DNA of 64,000 nucleotides from an uncultured Clostridium sp. (lineage in GTDB: Bacteria; Bacillota; Clostridia; Lachnospirales; Lachnospiraceae). The stretch is taken from assembly GCA_900538475.1 (NCBI GenBank), contig UPYT01000007.1, forward strand, positions 60,884 through 124,883. Reading direction: 5' to 3'. Below are positions 1 through 9,503 of the stretch, piece by piece; the first letter of the stretch is position 1, and each line of letters opens with the position of its first letter. A model generated the notes under the pieces. The model worked only from the letters and a program-made list of their open reading frames with translations. It did no database searches and was not told the origin of the DNA. A program made the position numbers and the translations under genes.

Positions 1-1
1 A

Positions 2-370
2 GCTGTGGGGCTTGGAATGACAGCGGCTGCGGAATTTCTGGCGGGACCGATTTCTTTTGTTTATGTGGGCTATGATCCTGTGCTGTGTGAGATGACCATA
101 CGGGGGATGAAGTTGTTTGGTTTTTCTTTTTTTATCAGTGGATTTAATATTTTTGCATCTGCCTTTTTTACCGGGCTGAATAACGGTATGGTTTCTGCTA
201 TGATTTCCTTGCTTCGGACGCTGGTTTTTCAGGTGGCAGCTGTGCTTCTGCTTCCGCTCTGGATGGAACTGGATGGAATCTGGCTGTCTGTGGTGGCGGC
301 AGAGGCGGTAACCCTGGTAATAACCGCAGCTTTTTTTGTGGGAAACAGGAAGAAATACCATTATTTTTAA
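2..370 (+). CDS. MATE family efflux transporter, C-terminal fragment
   Basis: The reading frame is already open at the window edge, so only the last ~122 residues are seen. They hold three to four hydrophobic segments typical of the C-terminal half of MATE (multi-antimicrobial extrusion) cation-coupled exporters, including the stretch GFNIFASAFFTGLNNG that resembles the repeated MATE helix pattern, and end in a short basic tail. MATE proteins export cationic drugs or metabolites across the cytoplasmic membrane; the substrate cannot be read from sequence. Three complete MATE genes lie further on in the window. The family call is fairly safe; the true start is upstream. Confidence 0.8.
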   Translation, partial: AVGLGMTAAAEFLAGPISFVYVGYDPVLCEMTIRGMKLFGFSFFISGFNIFASAFFTGLNNGMVSAMISLLRTLVFQVAAVLLLPLWMELDGIWLSVVAAEAVTLVITAAFFVGNRKKYHYF

Positions 371-544
371 CAGGATTGTGAAGGCGACTGTCTGCTGTAA
401 AGTCCGTGGACGGCAGATTCTCAGGGGAAGAGTCGAAAAACAGGGAAAGAAAGGGTTTGCAAATTTGAGAGAAGTGTTATATACTATGAGAACAGGCGTA
501 GTTTACGATACGCAGGATAACAGAGAAAAGGAAGGATACGTATC

Positions 545-1054
545 ATGGCATTATTAGAGACATGGAGAAACCTTGCATACGGCAATGGCCTGAATGATAA
601 AGAGAAAGAAAAACTGTGGAATGGATATTTTACCATTGAGAAAGGAATTTATGAGCAGATTCTTTCTGAGCCAACTCAGGTGATTACCGGCACAGTGAAG
701 GAACTGGCAGAGAAGTATAATACTGAGATTCTTATTATGACCGGATTCCTGGATGGTATCAATGAGAGCCTGAAGGGTTATGAGAACCCCATCGATACCA
801 TGGAGGAGGATACTCAGGTTAAGATTGAGATTGATCCAGAGAAGCTGTATTATAATATGGTTGAGGCAAAGGCACAGTGGCTGTACGAGCTGCCCCAGTG
901 GGATTCTATCCTCAGCGAGGAGAGAAGAAAAGAGCTTTACAAGCAGCAGAAGGCTTCCGGTACGATTCGTAAGGAAAAGAAGATTTTCCCCAACGATCCG
1001 TGTCCGTGCGGAAGCGGCAAGAAGTACAAGAAGTGCTGCGGCAAAAATGCATAA
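545..1054 (+). CDS. SEC-C motif (zinc-binding) protein
   Basis: A 169-residue soluble protein whose last 20 residues form a textbook SEC-C motif, [13 protein letters not shown] (about residues 153-165). This Cys-rich zinc-binding tail is also found at the end of SecA and of many unrelated proteins. The first ~130 residues are acidic and helical, and I do not recognise them as a named domain. The start has a good ribosome site (AAGGAAGG, about 10 nt upstream). It is followed by a likely terminator at 1092-1132, so it seems to be a single-gene unit. The specific role is unknown; protein-protein or ribosome contact through the SEC-C tail is only a family-level inference. Confidence 0.75.
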   Translation: MALLETWRNLAYGNGLNDKEKEKLWNGYFTIEKGIYEQILSEPTQVITGTVKELAEKYNTEILIMTGFLDGINESLKGYENPIDTMEEDTQVKIEIDPEKLYYNMVEAKAQWLYELPQWDSILSEERRKELYKQQKASGTIRKEKKIFPNDPCPCGSGKKYKKCCGKNA

Positions 1055-1091
1055 TGGTTCCGGAGTTCATACAGTGAATCCGAACTAAGAG

Positions 1092-1132
1092 AAGCAGGGG
1101 CATCGGGAGTATTCGGTGCGCCTGCTTTGTTT
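1092..1132 (+). terminator. Rho-independent terminator after the SEC-C gene
   Basis: AAGCAGG..GCATCG pairs with CGGTGC..CCTGCTT (one mismatch and one G-U pair) around a short loop, followed by TTTGTTT. It lies 38 nt past the SEC-C stop codon. Confidence 0.7.
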
Positions 1133-1193
1133 GGGTTAAAGAAAAAGCGGCTTTGGGCGGCACAGGCAGAGACAAGGGAAAGGAGACAGGAAG

Positions 1194-1952
1194 ATGGATG
1201 CATATACCGGGTTTGCAGAGGTGTATGATATGTTTATGGATAATATTCCCTATGAGACGTGGTGTGAGTATCTGACCGGACTGCTGAAGGAGCAGGGAGT
1301 GACAGAGGGACTGCTGCTGGATCTGGGGTGCGGCACAGGTACCCTTACCCGGCTGCTGGCAGCAGAGGGATACGATATGATTGGTGTGGATCTTTCTGAT
1401 GAAATGCTGGAAATCGCTATGGATCATCAGAGGGAGAAGCCGGATGGGGTTTTGTACCTTTTGCAGGATATGAGAGAGTTTGAGCTGTATGGCACTGTGA
1501 GAGGGATTGTCAGCATCTGTGATTCCATGAATTATTTGACAGAGTACGAGGATCTGGTACAGGTACTCCGGCTGGCGAATAATTATCTGGATCCCGGCGG
1601 TGTGTTTATTTTTGACCTGAATACGGTTTACAAGTATAGTGAAATTCTGGGAGAGCAGACCATTGCCGAGAATCGGGATGAGGGAAGTTTTATCTGGGAA
1701 AATTATTTTGACCAGGAGGAAGGGATCAATGAATACGATTTGACCCTGTTTATCCGGGAGGAGGACGGACGGTTCCGGAAGTATGAGGAAACCCATTTTC
1801 AGAGAGCCTATGAGCAGAAGGAAGTGGAGGAAGCGATCCGGGAAGCAGGAATGGAGCTTGTGGCAGTTTATGACGCGTTTACAAAAGAGCCGCCGAAGCC
1901 TGACAGCGAACGGCTGTATTTTGTTGTGCGGGAGCATGGAAAACAGGGCTGA
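1194..1952 (+). CDS. Class I SAM-dependent methyltransferase
   Basis: A 252-residue protein with the Rossmann-type SAM-binding motif I, LLLDLGCGTGTLTRLL (about residues 40-55), followed by the acidic motif II region MIGVDLSDEML and motif III-like LQDMREF. It starts with DAYTGFAEVYDMFMD, a common opening in Firmicutes methyltransferases of the UbiE/COQ5-like, Methyltransf_25 type. The substrate (small molecule, RNA or protein) cannot be told from sequence. The start has GGAGACAGGAAG just upstream. It lies about 100 nt ahead of hslO on the same strand and may share its transcript. The fold call is secure; the function is open. Confidence 0.85.
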   Translation: MDAYTGFAEVYDMFMDNIPYETWCEYLTGLLKEQGVTEGLLLDLGCGTGTLTRLLAAEGYDMIGVDLSDEMLEIAMDHQREKPDGVLYLLQDMREFELYGTVRGIVSICDSMNYLTEYEDLVQVLRLANNYLDPGGVFIFDLNTVYKYSEILGEQTIAENRDEGSFIWENYFDQEEGINEYDLTLFIREEDGRFRKYEETHFQRAYEQKEVEEAIREAGMELVAVYDAFTKEPPKPDSERLYFVVREHGKQG

Positions 1953-2049
1953 AAGCAGGCATTGGTTTTAAAAGGAGAGTCTATTCTCCGGAATCAGGGA
2001 GCATACAAATCAGGAAAGGAAAAGCTGGTTACAACAGCAGGAAGATAGA

Positions 2050-2928
2050 ATGACAGATTATATTATCAGGGCAACGGCAGCAGAAGGACAGATTCGCGCA
2101 TTTGCAGCAACGACCAGAGATTTGGTGGAGTACGCCAGAAGCGCTCACAACACAAGCCCGGTGGCAACTGCGGCTCTGGGACGTCTTTTGACAGCAGGGG
2201 CTATGATGGGAATTATGATGAAGGGAGAGAAGGATCTTCTTACCTTAAAAATTGAAGGAGACGGACCGATTGGCGGTTTGACGGTTACTGCAGATTCCAG
2301 GGGCAATGTAAAGGGCTATGCATTTCATCCGGAGGTGATGCTGCCTCCCAATGCAAAAGGAAAGCTGGATGTAGGCGGAGCTCTGGGAATAGGTGTGCTG
2401 AGTGTTATCAAGGATATTGGTTTGAAGGATCCTTATGTAGGGCAGACGATTCTGGTGACCAGTGAAATTGCGGAGGATCTGACCTATTATTTTGCTACCT
2501 CTGAACAGACGCCTTCCAGTGTAGCTTTGGGAGTTTTGATGGAGCGGGATAATACCGTAAAGCAGGCAGGAGGATTTATTCTGCAGATGATGCCGGGAGC
2601 ATCAGAGGAGGTGATTTCTGCTCTGGAGAAGCGGCTGGGAGAAATTACTTCTATTACGGCTCTTCTTGATGCTGGAAATACACCGGAAATGATTCTGGAA
2701 CATATTCTGGGCGATTTTGGTCTGGAAATTCTGGATAAGCTTCCGACCGCATTTTCCTGCAACTGCTCTGAGGAGAGAATTGAAAAGGCGCTGATCAGCG
2801 TGGGAAAACAGGAGTTGCAGAGCATGATTGAGGATGGAAAAACTATTGAGGTGAACTGCCATTTCTGCAATAAACATTATCCGGTTACGGTGGAACGTCT
2901 GAAAGAGCTTTTGGAGATGGCCAGGTAG
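2050..2928 (+). CDS. hslO: Redox-regulated chaperone Hsp33
   Basis: A 292-residue Hsp33, the usual length. The N-terminal chaperone domain starts TDYIIRATAAEGQIRAFAATT, and the C-terminal redox switch carries the four zinc-ligating cysteines as CNC (about residue 237) and CHFC (about residue 271). In the family these cysteines bind zinc when reduced and form disulfides under oxidative or heat stress, turning the protein into an ATP-independent holdase in the cytosol. The upstream RBS is AGGAAG. It is followed 21 nt later by cdd on the same strand. All key residues are present. Confidence 0.95.
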   Translation: MTDYIIRATAAEGQIRAFAATTRDLVEYARSAHNTSPVATAALGRLLTAGAMMGIMMKGEKDLLTLKIEGDGPIGGLTVTADSRGNVKGYAFHPEVMLPPNAKGKLDVGGALGIGVLSVIKDIGLKDPYVGQTILVTSEIAEDLTYYFATSEQTPSSVALGVLMERDNTVKQAGGFILQMMPGASEEVISALEKRLGEITSITALLDAGNTPEMILEHILGDFGLEILDKLPTAFSCNCSEERIEKALISVGKQELQSMIEDGKTIEVNCHFCNKHYPVTVERLKELLEMAR

Positions 2929-2949
2929 AAAGCTGGAGGATAACACAGG

Positions 2950-3375
2950 ATGACAGACAGAAAAAAGTTGATTGCTATGGCGATTGAGGCTATGGGGCGT
3001 TCCTATTCTCCCTATTCAGGGTTTTGTGTAGGAGCGGCGCTTCTTACAAAATCAGGAAAGATATATCAGGGCTGCAATATTGAGAATGCGGCTTATTCTC
3101 CTACAAACTGCGCAGAGCGGACTGCATTTTTTAAGGCAGTCAGTGAAGGGGAAAGGGAGTTTGAGGCTATCTGCATTGTGGGAGGACAAAATGGAAGACT
3201 AACGGATTATACCTCCCCCTGCGGTGTGTGCCGCCAGGTAATGAGGGAGTTCTGCAATCCTGGGGAGTTTCTGGTGATTCTGGCAGTAGATGAGGAGCAT
3301 TACCGGGAGTATCGGCTGGAGGAATTGCTCCCTCTGGGCTTTGGACCGGAAAATCTTGGACGGGAGCTGATGTAA
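2950..3375 (+). CDS. cdd: Cytidine deaminase
   Basis: A 141-residue homotetrameric-type cytidine deaminase, converting cytidine/deoxycytidine to uridine/deoxyuridine in pyrimidine salvage. The zinc site is clear: NCAERTA supplies the Cys and the catalytic Glu (about residues 55-60), and PCGVCRQVM supplies the two other Cys ligands (about 90-98). The N-terminal [13 protein letters not shown] motif is also standard. It precedes deoB, so the two form a nucleoside-salvage pair: cdd deaminates and deoB feeds the ribose phosphate into glycolysis or the pentose phosphate pathway. RBS TGGAGG lies upstream. Confidence 0.95.
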   Translation: MTDRKKLIAMAIEAMGRSYSPYSGFCVGAALLTKSGKIYQGCNIENAAYSPTNCAERTAFFKAVSEGEREFEAICIVGGQNGRLTDYTSPCGVCRQVMREFCNPGEFLVILAVDEEHYREYRLEELLPLGFGPENLGRELM

Positions 3376-3464
3376 ACGGACAGAAGGCGCAAAAATTCCG
3401 TGCAGGAAGAATGGGGCTATACAGGGCTGGACAGAAAAATAAGTACAGAGAAAGGAATCGAGAT

Positions 3465-4661
3465 ATGGCAGAAGAAAGATATCGTCGAGTGTTTCTAATT
3501 GTAGTAGATTCTCTTGGAGTAGGAGGAGCGAAAGATGCGGCAGATTATGGGGATTTAGGCAGCGATACTCTGGGACACATTTCTGATTGTGTGGAGCAGT
3601 TTTCTATTCCTAATCTTCAGAGGCTGGGTATGGCAAACCTTCATCCTCTCCGCCAGGTTGAGCCGGCCCAAAGGCCGATTGGCTATTATGGAAGGATGAA
3701 TGAGCGGAGCCGGGGAAAGGATACCATGACCGGTCACTGGGAACTGATGGGACTGAAAACAGAAAAGCCGTTTATCACCTTTACAGAGACTGGATTTCCG
3801 CCGGAGCTGATTGAGGAGCTGGAAAAGAGAACCGGTCATAAGGTCATCGGCAACAAAAGCGCCAGCGGGACAGAGATCCTGGATGAGCTGGCGGAGGAAG
3901 AAATCGCAACGGGTCATATGATCGTATATACCTCTGCAGACTCAGTTCTTCAGATTTGCGGAAATGAGGAAACCTTTGATCTGGCAGAATTGTATCGGTG
4001 CTGTGAAATCGCCAGAGAGCTGACTATGCGGGATGAGTGGAAGGTGGGAAGGGTGATTGCCCGTCCTTATGTAGGAAAAAAACGTGGAGAATTCAAGCGA
4101 ACCAGCAACCGCCACGATTATGCAGTACCTCCTTTTGGAAAAACAGTGCTGGATGCTTTAAAGGAGAAGGGGCTGGATGTGATTTCCGTGGGAAAAATCA
4201 ATGATATTTTTTCCGGCTGCGGAATTACAGAAGCTTTTCATTCGGACAGCTCTGTTCATGGAATGGAACAGACGATTGAACAGGCAAAACGGGATTTCCA
4301 TGGCCTTTGCTTTGTAAATCTGGTGGATTTTGATGCCCTGTGGGGGCATCGGCGCAATCCCCAGGGATATGCGAAGGAACTGGAGCGTTTTGACAAAAAG
4401 CTGGGCGAGCTGCTGGAACTTCTGGGCGACGAGGATCTGCTTTTGATTACGGCAGATCATGGAAATGATCCGACTTATAAAGGAACTGATCATACCAGAG
4501 AGCAGGTTCCTCTTCTGGCCTATTCCAAATCGATGGTGGGGTTTGGAGACTTGCCTCAGACGGATACATTTGCAGCAGTGGGGGCGACGATTGCAGAAAA
4601 TTTCCAGTGCGGGATGCCGGAAGGAACGATTGGGGAGTCAATTTTGGATGAAATCAAGTAA
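3465..4661 (+). CDS. deoB: Phosphopentomutase
   Basis: A 398-residue alkaline-phosphatase-superfamily phosphopentomutase that interconverts (deoxy)ribose-1-phosphate and (deoxy)ribose-5-phosphate in nucleoside breakdown. Visible motifs are [17 protein letters not shown] with the metal-binding Asp near the N-terminus, [12 protein letters not shown] with the phosphorylated Thr region, and the C-terminal metal site ADHGNDPT followed by DHTREQVP. I chose ATG 3465 ([10 protein letters not shown]) over an in-frame ATG at 3411 because it has AAAGGA about 8 nt upstream and gives the normal family length. It lies downstream of cdd, probably in the same transcript. Confidence 0.93.
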   Translation: MAEERYRRVFLIVVDSLGVGGAKDAADYGDLGSDTLGHISDCVEQFSIPNLQRLGMANLHPLRQVEPAQRPIGYYGRMNERSRGKDTMTGHWELMGLKTEKPFITFTETGFPPELIEELEKRTGHKVIGNKSASGTEILDELAEEEIATGHMIVYTSADSVLQICGNEETFDLAELYRCCEIARELTMRDEWKVGRVIARPYVGKKRGEFKRTSNRHDYAVPPFGKTVLDALKEKGLDVISVGKINDIFSGCGITEAFHSDSSVHGMEQTIEQAKRDFHGLCFVNLVDFDALWGHRRNPQGYAKELERFDKKLGELLELLGDEDLLLITADHGNDPTYKGTDHTREQVPLLAYSKSMVGFGDLPQTDTFAAVGATIAENFQCGMPEGTIGESILDEIK

Positions 4662-4684
4662 AGAAAGCATTGGAGGAAGAAAAC

Positions 4685-5233
4685 ATGCAGCGCAACAAGG
4701 CCTGGCGGCATTTTAAAACCATAACGGGACACAAAATTCTGGTGATGGAGAACTGCTTTCGAGTAGGGCTTTTCCGTCAGGGACTGATGCATGATCTATC
4801 AAAATACAGTCCTGTGGAGTTTGGAACCGGAGTGAAGTATTATCAGGGAAACCGCAGTCCCAATGCAGCGGAGCGGGAGGAAAAAGGATATTCGGAGGCC
4901 TGGCTGCATCATAAAGGAAGAAATAAACATCATTTTGAATACTGGATTGATTTTTCTAAAACCAGCCAGGGCCTTTCCGGGGCAAAGATGCCGGTGAATT
5001 ATCTGGTGGAAATGGTTATGGATCGAATTGCAGCTTCCCGGGTATATCGGGGCGCCGGGTATACAGATGGAGCAGCCTGGGAATATTACCAGATGGAACA
5101 GCCCTATTTGTCAGGAATCATGCATCCTGAGACGCAGGCGGAGCTGGAGAAAATCTTGATTATGCTGGATAAGAAGGGAGAGAGGGCAACCTTTGCCTAT
5201 CTTAGAAAGCTTCTGAAAAAGGGAACTTATTAA
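4685..5233 (+). CDS. DUF5662-like conserved protein
   Basis: A 182-residue soluble protein. The pattern HFKTITGHKILVMENCFRVGLFRQGLMHDLSKYSP, with conserved His/Asp pairs (MHDLSKYSP, HHKGRNKHHFEYW), matches what I know as DUF5662, a Firmicutes/phage family of unknown function. The histidines suggest a metal-dependent hydrolase of the HD type, but that is inference. The start is ATG 4685, with GGAGGA at 4672-4677. It lies 23 nt past deoB on the same strand. A strong hairpin at about 5266-5305 ends the unit. Confidence 0.7.
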   Translation: MQRNKAWRHFKTITGHKILVMENCFRVGLFRQGLMHDLSKYSPVEFGTGVKYYQGNRSPNAAEREEKGYSEAWLHHKGRNKHHFEYWIDFSKTSQGLSGAKMPVNYLVEMVMDRIAASRVYRGAGYTDGAAWEYYQMEQPYLSGIMHPETQAELEKILIMLDKKGERATFAYLRKLLKKGTY

Positions 5234-5263
5234 AGAACCTCAAAAATGCTTTGATGATGATGA

Positions 5264-5306
5264 ACAAAAAAGGGGGCAGCTGCAATATTGCAGCGCTCCC
5301 TTTTTG
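5264..5306. terminator. Bidirectional terminator hairpin
   Basis: AAAAAGGGGGCAGCTGCAAT pairs nearly completely with ATTGCAGCGCTCCCTTTTT. The A-run before and T-run after make it usable on both strands, between the plus-strand DUF5662 gene and the minus-strand small gene that ends at 5427. Confidence 0.75.
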
Positions 5307-5426
5307 GTGGTGCGCCTGGCAGTATCCTGGGGATTTAAGCAGAATAGCTGCTGATGCAGCCGCCCTCCGGCGCGGGAATGTGACGCGGTACCTTCTTTTC
5401 TGCTCACCATGTCTGCAGATTTTGTC

Positions 5427-5684
5427 TCAGTCGTGGAAAATATCGGCAGGATAGTGATAAATTTCCGCATAGGATTCCAGTTCTGCCTCTGATTGGGGGA
5501 GGCTGGGAATCAGACCCGTACAGTCTGTGGCAGAGCAGGCCTTAATGTCTGGATAGGCGGTATCGTCTGTTCCATAGGGATCTTGAACCGGAGGTTCTTT
5601 CTCCGGCTTTTTTTCTGGCTCTGTGACAGGATTGATGTTAAGCAGAGCGGTATCGGGTATCGTGTCTTTTGGAAAGAAGCTCAT
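5427..5684 (-). CDS. Small acidic, proline-rich protein of unknown function
   Basis: 85 residues, not recognised. The middle is rich in Pro, Glu and Lys (PVTEPEKKPEKEPPVQDPYG), followed by two cysteines four residues apart (ACSATDC) and an acidic/Tyr tail (ESYAEIYHYPADIFHD). No membrane segment or signal peptide is visible. I believe it is real because the start is preceded by a perfect GAGGTGATAACA-ATG ribosome site; an in-frame GTG at 5691-5693 falls inside that site and is rejected. It is divergent from the sigma factor gene, with about 147 nt between start codons. The low-complexity, Cys-containing composition recalls small spore or surface proteins, but that is only a guess. Confidence 0.6.
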   Translation of the reverse strand: MSFFPKDTIPDTALLNINPVTEPEKKPEKEPPVQDPYGTDDTAYPDIKACSATDCTGLIPSLPQSEAELESYAEIYHYPADIFHD

Positions 5685-5831
5685 TGTTATCACCTCAGTT
5701 ACAGTATGAAGCAGAGTTCTCCTTTTTATACAGTTTTTCTTTTTGAAAAAATAGAAAATAAAATGAACCAGATGGAAAAAGAAAGGCTCTTATACTACAG
5801 ATGCATCAAAATAAGGGAAAGGAATCATGGA

Positions 5832-6428
5832 ATGGACGAGAAAAACAGGACTGATGTGGAAAAAATGATACAGGGTGATGAATCGGCATTTGATGAATTG
5901 TACCGATCCTTTTCCGGAAAGCTGTACCGTATGGCGTATTTTATTACAGGAAATCAAAGTGACAGTGAGGATGTACTGCAGGAAACCTTTGTCAAATGTT
6001 ATCTGCATCGGAAATCGCTGAAGGATCCGGAGCGGTTTGAAGCCTGGCTGTATCAGATTCTGGTTCGGACAGCCTGGAAGCTCTGCCGGAAAAGGCGTGA
6101 GGTTTCCCTGGATGCGGTTCTGGAAAACCCGGATGACAGGGGAATGGCCCAGCAACTCAACAGGGATGACAAGGAAGGACCTTTGGAACAGCTTCTGAAA
6201 CAGGAACATGCCTTTCATCTGTGGAAGCTGGTGGAAGGGCTGAATGTAAAGTACAGAACGGTAATTCTTCTATATTATTACAATGAACTGAGCACCAGAG
6301 AAATTGCAAAAATTACAGGGACTTTGGAGGGAACTGTAAAATCCAGGCTGTTTCAGGCAAGAAAGCTTTTGAAAAAACAGCTGGAATCTGAGGAGAGAAG
6401 AATGTATTTTGAAGGAAAGCCGGGATGA
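5832..6428 (+). CDS. ECF-type RNA polymerase sigma factor
   Basis: A 198-residue sigma-70 family extracytoplasmic-function sigma factor. Region 2 is clear (ESAFDELYRSFSGKLYRMAYFITGNQSDSEDVLQETFVK, with the DVLQETF core of 2.2-2.4). Region 4 is clear (YRTVILLYYYNELSTREIAKITGTLEGTVKSRLFQARKLLKK), an HTH for the -35 element. I chose ATG 5832 because AAAGGAA lies 6-7 nt upstream and the upstream extension has no homology-like sequence. It is followed 25 nt later by a single-pass membrane protein that is probably its anti-sigma factor. The signal and regulon are unknown. Confidence 0.88.
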   Translation: MDEKNRTDVEKMIQGDESAFDELYRSFSGKLYRMAYFITGNQSDSEDVLQETFVKCYLHRKSLKDPERFEAWLYQILVRTAWKLCRKRREVSLDAVLENPDDRGMAQQLNRDDKEGPLEQLLKQEHAFHLWKLVEGLNVKYRTVILLYYYNELSTREIAKITGTLEGTVKSRLFQARKLLKKQLESEERRMYFEGKPG

Positions 6429-6453
6429 GAGCGCTGTGAAGGAGGGCGGAAGA

Positions 6454-7257
6454 ATGAAGGATAGCTGGGAGCGAAAGGAATTTGATAAAAGGCTTGGTAG
6501 AGAGCTTCAGAAGGGAATCGATGAAATTCCCTGGAGTGCGCAACAGGAGCTGGAAGGGCTGAGAGCAGTTCACGCGGCAATGGAAGGAAGGAGAATGACA
6601 ATGAGATTTCAAGGAAGAAAGATGGTGGCAGCAGCGGCGGTTATCCTGGCGCTGACAGGAACAATTACAGCAGTAGCAGCAGGAAAAATAACAGGGCTTT
6701 TTAGTTCTACCAACAAAATGGATGCCATAACTACAGCGAAGGAGCTGGAAGAAAAAGGGAGTAAGGAGCTGGGAGAAGCGCTTTTGGTAGCTGATACGCT
6801 GGCGGATGGAAGCCGTTTTCAGGAGGGCTATATTACAGAAATTCAGGCTGTGGATGACAGCGGAAATACAGTTGGAACCTATCCGGAGATCAGCATTCAG
6901 TATGGGGATTATTTTTTCAGTGTGATCCGGGAAAGGGATCGGGAGATTATGGAGGAAAATCAGGAGCCTGCCTCGGATGGAGATTATGAGGAATTGTATG
7001 AGGGAATCTGCCTGAGAGGACAGGAGGATGAGTATCTGTTTCTTCCTCCAGATCAGAAGCCTTCTGAGGAAGATGAATCCCGTGAGGCGGCAGGGGAGCT
7101 GTATATCAGCTATGGCTCTGTGGAAGAAGAACGATGTGTGTATAAAAATATGATGTGGGAAAAGGATGGGCTTTCTTATACTATGATGACCAGTGCAGAT
7201 AGGACTCTGGAGGAGATGGCAGAGCTGGCAAAAGCATATATAGACAGTGAAAAGTAA
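6454..7257 (+). CDS. Single-pass membrane protein, putative anti-sigma factor
   Basis: 267 residues. The N-terminal ~65 residues are cytoplasmic-like and charged, followed by one hydrophobic segment (VAAAAVILALTGTITAVAAG, about residues 57-77) and a ~190-residue acidic external domain. The C-terminal end (MMWEKDGLSYTMM..TLEEMAELAKAYI) resembles the DUF4367-type module found in membrane partners of Clostridia ECF sigma factors. Gene order and topology fit an anti-sigma factor, but no zinc ZAS motif is seen, so the role is inferred from context. The start ATG has GGAGGG 7 nt upstream. It follows the sigma gene by 25 nt and is probably co-transcribed with it. Confidence 0.65.
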   Translation: MKDSWERKEFDKRLGRELQKGIDEIPWSAQQELEGLRAVHAAMEGRRMTMRFQGRKMVAAAAVILALTGTITAVAAGKITGLFSSTNKMDAITTAKELEEKGSKELGEALLVADTLADGSRFQEGYITEIQAVDDSGNTVGTYPEISIQYGDYFFSVIRERDREIMEENQEPASDGDYEELYEGICLRGQEDEYLFLPPDQKPSEEDESREAAGELYISYGSVEEERCVYKNMMWEKDGLSYTMMTSADRTLEEMAELAKAYIDSEK

Positions 7258-7286
7258 AGAAACTTTGTTTTTTCCGTGATGGGTTC

Positions 7287-7315
7287 TTGATTTCTCCCGA
7301 AACTGCCAGTATAAT
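7287..7315 (+). promoter_or_regulatory. Sigma-A type promoter of ftsH
   Basis: TTGATT (7287-7292), 17-nt spacer, TATAAT (7310-7315), about 50 nt upstream of the ftsH start. The match to the vegetative consensus is near perfect. Confidence 0.75.
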
Positions 7316-7363
7316 TAGGAATAGTTGTGCAAAAAAATAAGATATACAGCAGGAACAGGAGAT

Positions 7364-9391
7364 ATGCCCAATATGGACAATAACAACAGTCAACAGCCGC
7401 AGCAGAATGGCAATAATAATAAATTCCCCAAAGGTCAGTTTATTGTGATGCTGATTGCGGCTCTGGTGACACTTGGTGTTGCTGGAATGATGAAAAGCTA
7501 TATGGGGAGCCGAAGTCAGAAGGAGGTTACCTACGATCAGTTTATTGAAGAGGTCGAGGACGGACAGGTAGAATCAATATTAAGAAGAAGCAGCCGGATT
7601 GAGATCCGCTATAAAGAAAGCTCTGAAAAATTCAATCCGGCTTTCCAGTATTATACCATTCCTCTTTCCGGGGATTATATGCTGGCAGAGCGGCTTCTGG
7701 AGCATGAGGTGGAAATTAAGCAGGAACAGCAGGAAACCGGCGATTTATTCTGGTCAATTATCAGTATGATTTTCCCCTTTGTGCTTCTTGTAGTATTTAT
7801 GAATTTTATGATGAAGCGCATGGGCGGAGTAGGAAAAAGCAATGCCAAGGTCTATATGCAGAAGGAGACAGGTGTAACCTTTGCTGATGTGGCAGGACAG
7901 GATGAGGCGAAGGAATCCTTAGTGGAATTGGTGGATTTCCTTCACAATCCGGCTAAATATACCCACATTGGCGCAAAGCTTCCCAAAGGCGCTCTTTTAG
8001 TAGGACCTCCCGGAACAGGAAAAACTCTTTTGGCAAAGGCAGTGGCGGGAGAGGCACAGGTGCCCTTTTACTTTTTGTCCGGTTCGGACTTTATGGAGCT
8101 TTATGTAGGAGTAGGTGCTTCCCGTGTCCGGAGTCTGTTTAAACAGGCCCAGCAGACAGCGCCGGGAATTATTTTTATTGATGAGATTGATTCCATTGGG
8201 CGAAGCCGCAGCGGCTACGGCGGAGGCGGAGAATCTGAGCAGCAGCAGACTTTAAACCAGCTGCTTTCCGAGATGGACGGTATGGATTCTTCCAAGGGGG
8301 TTTTGATTCTGGCAGCTACTAACCGGCCGGAGGTTCTGGATCCGGCACTTTTGCGTCCCGGACGTTTTGACCGCCGGGTGATTGTGGATAAGCCGGATTT
8401 AAAGGGTCGTGTAGATATTCTGAAGGTACATGCAAAGAATGTTTCCCTGGACGAGACTGTGGATCTGGATGCCATTGCTCTGGCGACCTCCGGAGCTGTG
8501 GGCTCCGATCTGGCGAATATGATTAACGAGGCAGCGATTCTGGCTGTGAAAAACGGTCGGAATGCAGTAAGTCAGAAGGATTTGTTTGAAGCAGTTGAGG
8601 TGGTTCTTGTAGGTAAGGAGAAAAAGGACCGGATACTCAGTAAGGAAGAACGCAGGATCGTTTCCTACCATGAGGTAGGCCATGCGCTGGTCAGCGCCCT
8701 GCAGAAGGATGCAGAGCCTGTGCAGAAGATTACGATTGTTCCCCGTACCATGGGGGCTCTGGGCTATGTGATGCATGTGCCGGAGGAAGAAAAGTATCTG
8801 AATAATAAAAAAGAGCTGGAGGCTATGCTGGTAGGATTCCTGGCCGGTCGGGCAGCAGAGGAAATTGTATTCGATACAGTAACTACCGGGGCGGCCAATG
8901 ATATTGAGCAGGCAACCCATCTGGCAAGAGCTATGGTTACTCAGTATGGAATGTCAGAAAAGTTCGGACTGATGGGACTGGCAACTCAGCAGGATCAGTA
9001 TCTGACAGGACGGACGGTGATGAACTGCGGAGAAGCTACGGCGGCTGCAGTGGATGACGAGGTTATGGAGATTCTGAAGCGCTCCTATGAGGAGGCCAAA
9101 CGTCTGCTCAGTGAAAACAGAGAGATTATGGATCAGATTGCAGAATTCCTGATAGAGAAAGAAACCATTACCGGTAAGGAATTTATGCAGATTTTCCGAA
9201 AATGCAAGGGAATTCCTGAGCCGGAGGAGAAAACGGCATCACCAGAAGGTTTTTCTGTGACCGAAGAGGAAGAGCCCAGACCGGCAGAACCGGAAGCTTT
9301 GCATTCTGGAAATGAAGAAGAGGGACAGAGCAAGCCTTTGACAGATACAGATGGATGGATTCCTGTATCCAGTCATGAGGAAAAGCGTTAG
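7364..9391 (+). CDS. ftsH: ATP-dependent zinc metalloprotease FtsH
   Basis: A 675-residue membrane-anchored AAA protease that degrades misfolded or regulatory membrane and cytosolic proteins. Order of parts: short Asn/Gln-rich N-terminus, TM1 ([18 protein letters not shown]), an extracytoplasmic stretch, TM2 ([19 protein letters not shown]), AAA domain with Walker A GPPGTGKT (about residue 213), Walker B IIFIDEID and the second region of homology [20 protein letters not shown], then the protease domain with the zinc motif HEVGH (about residue 436). The last ~60 residues are an acidic Pro/Glu-rich tail. ATG 7364 and 7373 are both possible starts. It has its own promoter at 7287-7315 and a strong terminator. 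Confidence 0.96.
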   Translation: MPNMDNNNSQQPQQNGNNNKFPKGQFIVMLIAALVTLGVAGMMKSYMGSRSQKEVTYDQFIEEVEDGQVESILRRSSRIEIRYKESSEKFNPAFQYYTIPLSGDYMLAERLLEHEVEIKQEQQETGDLFWSIISMIFPFVLLVVFMNFMMKRMGGVGKSNAKVYMQKETGVTFADVAGQDEAKESLVELVDFLHNPAKYTHIGAKLPKGALLVGPPGTGKTLLAKAVAGEAQVPFYFLSGSDFMELYVGVGASRVRSLFKQAQQTAPGIIFIDEIDSIGRSRSGYGGGGESEQQQTLNQLLSEMDGMDSSKGVLILAATNRPEVLDPALLRPGRFDRRVIVDKPDLKGRVDILKVHAKNVSLDETVDLDAIALATSGAVGSDLANMINEAAILAVKNGRNAVSQKDLFEAVEVVLVGKEKKDRILSKEERRIVSYHEVGHALVSALQKDAEPVQKITIVPRTMGALGYVMHVPEEEKYLNNKKELEAMLVGFLAGRAAEEIVFDTVTTGAANDIEQATHLARAMVTQYGMSEKFGLMGLATQQDQYLTGRTVMNCGEATAAAVDDEVMEILKRSYEEAKRLLSENREIMDQIAEFLIEKETITGKEFMQIFRKCKGIPEPEEKTASPEGFSVTEEEEPRPAEPEALHSGNEEEGQSKPLTDTDGWIPVSSHEEKR

Positions 9392-9417
9392 GCTCAGCTG
9401 GGATAAAAAGGATGAAG

Positions 9418-9463
9418 AAAGGCTGAGGTACTGTGAGAGAAAACACAGTACCTCAGCCTTTTT
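9418..9463. terminator. Bidirectional terminator between ftsH and the convergent hydrolase gene
   Basis: Perfect 18-bp stem AAAGGCTGAGGTACTGTG / CACAGTACCTCAGCCTTT with an 8-nt loop and a T-run on the plus strand. It sits between two convergent genes and can serve both. Confidence 0.9.
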
Positions 9464-9503
9464 GCATTGCAGGAAAGTTTTTTCTGTCAGGGAAATGATG
9501 AAA

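Noticed and set aside
912..1937. 341-codon minus-strand ORF
   Set aside because: Complement of the SEC-C and methyltransferase genes; His/Leu-rich shadow composition, no ribosome site or domain.
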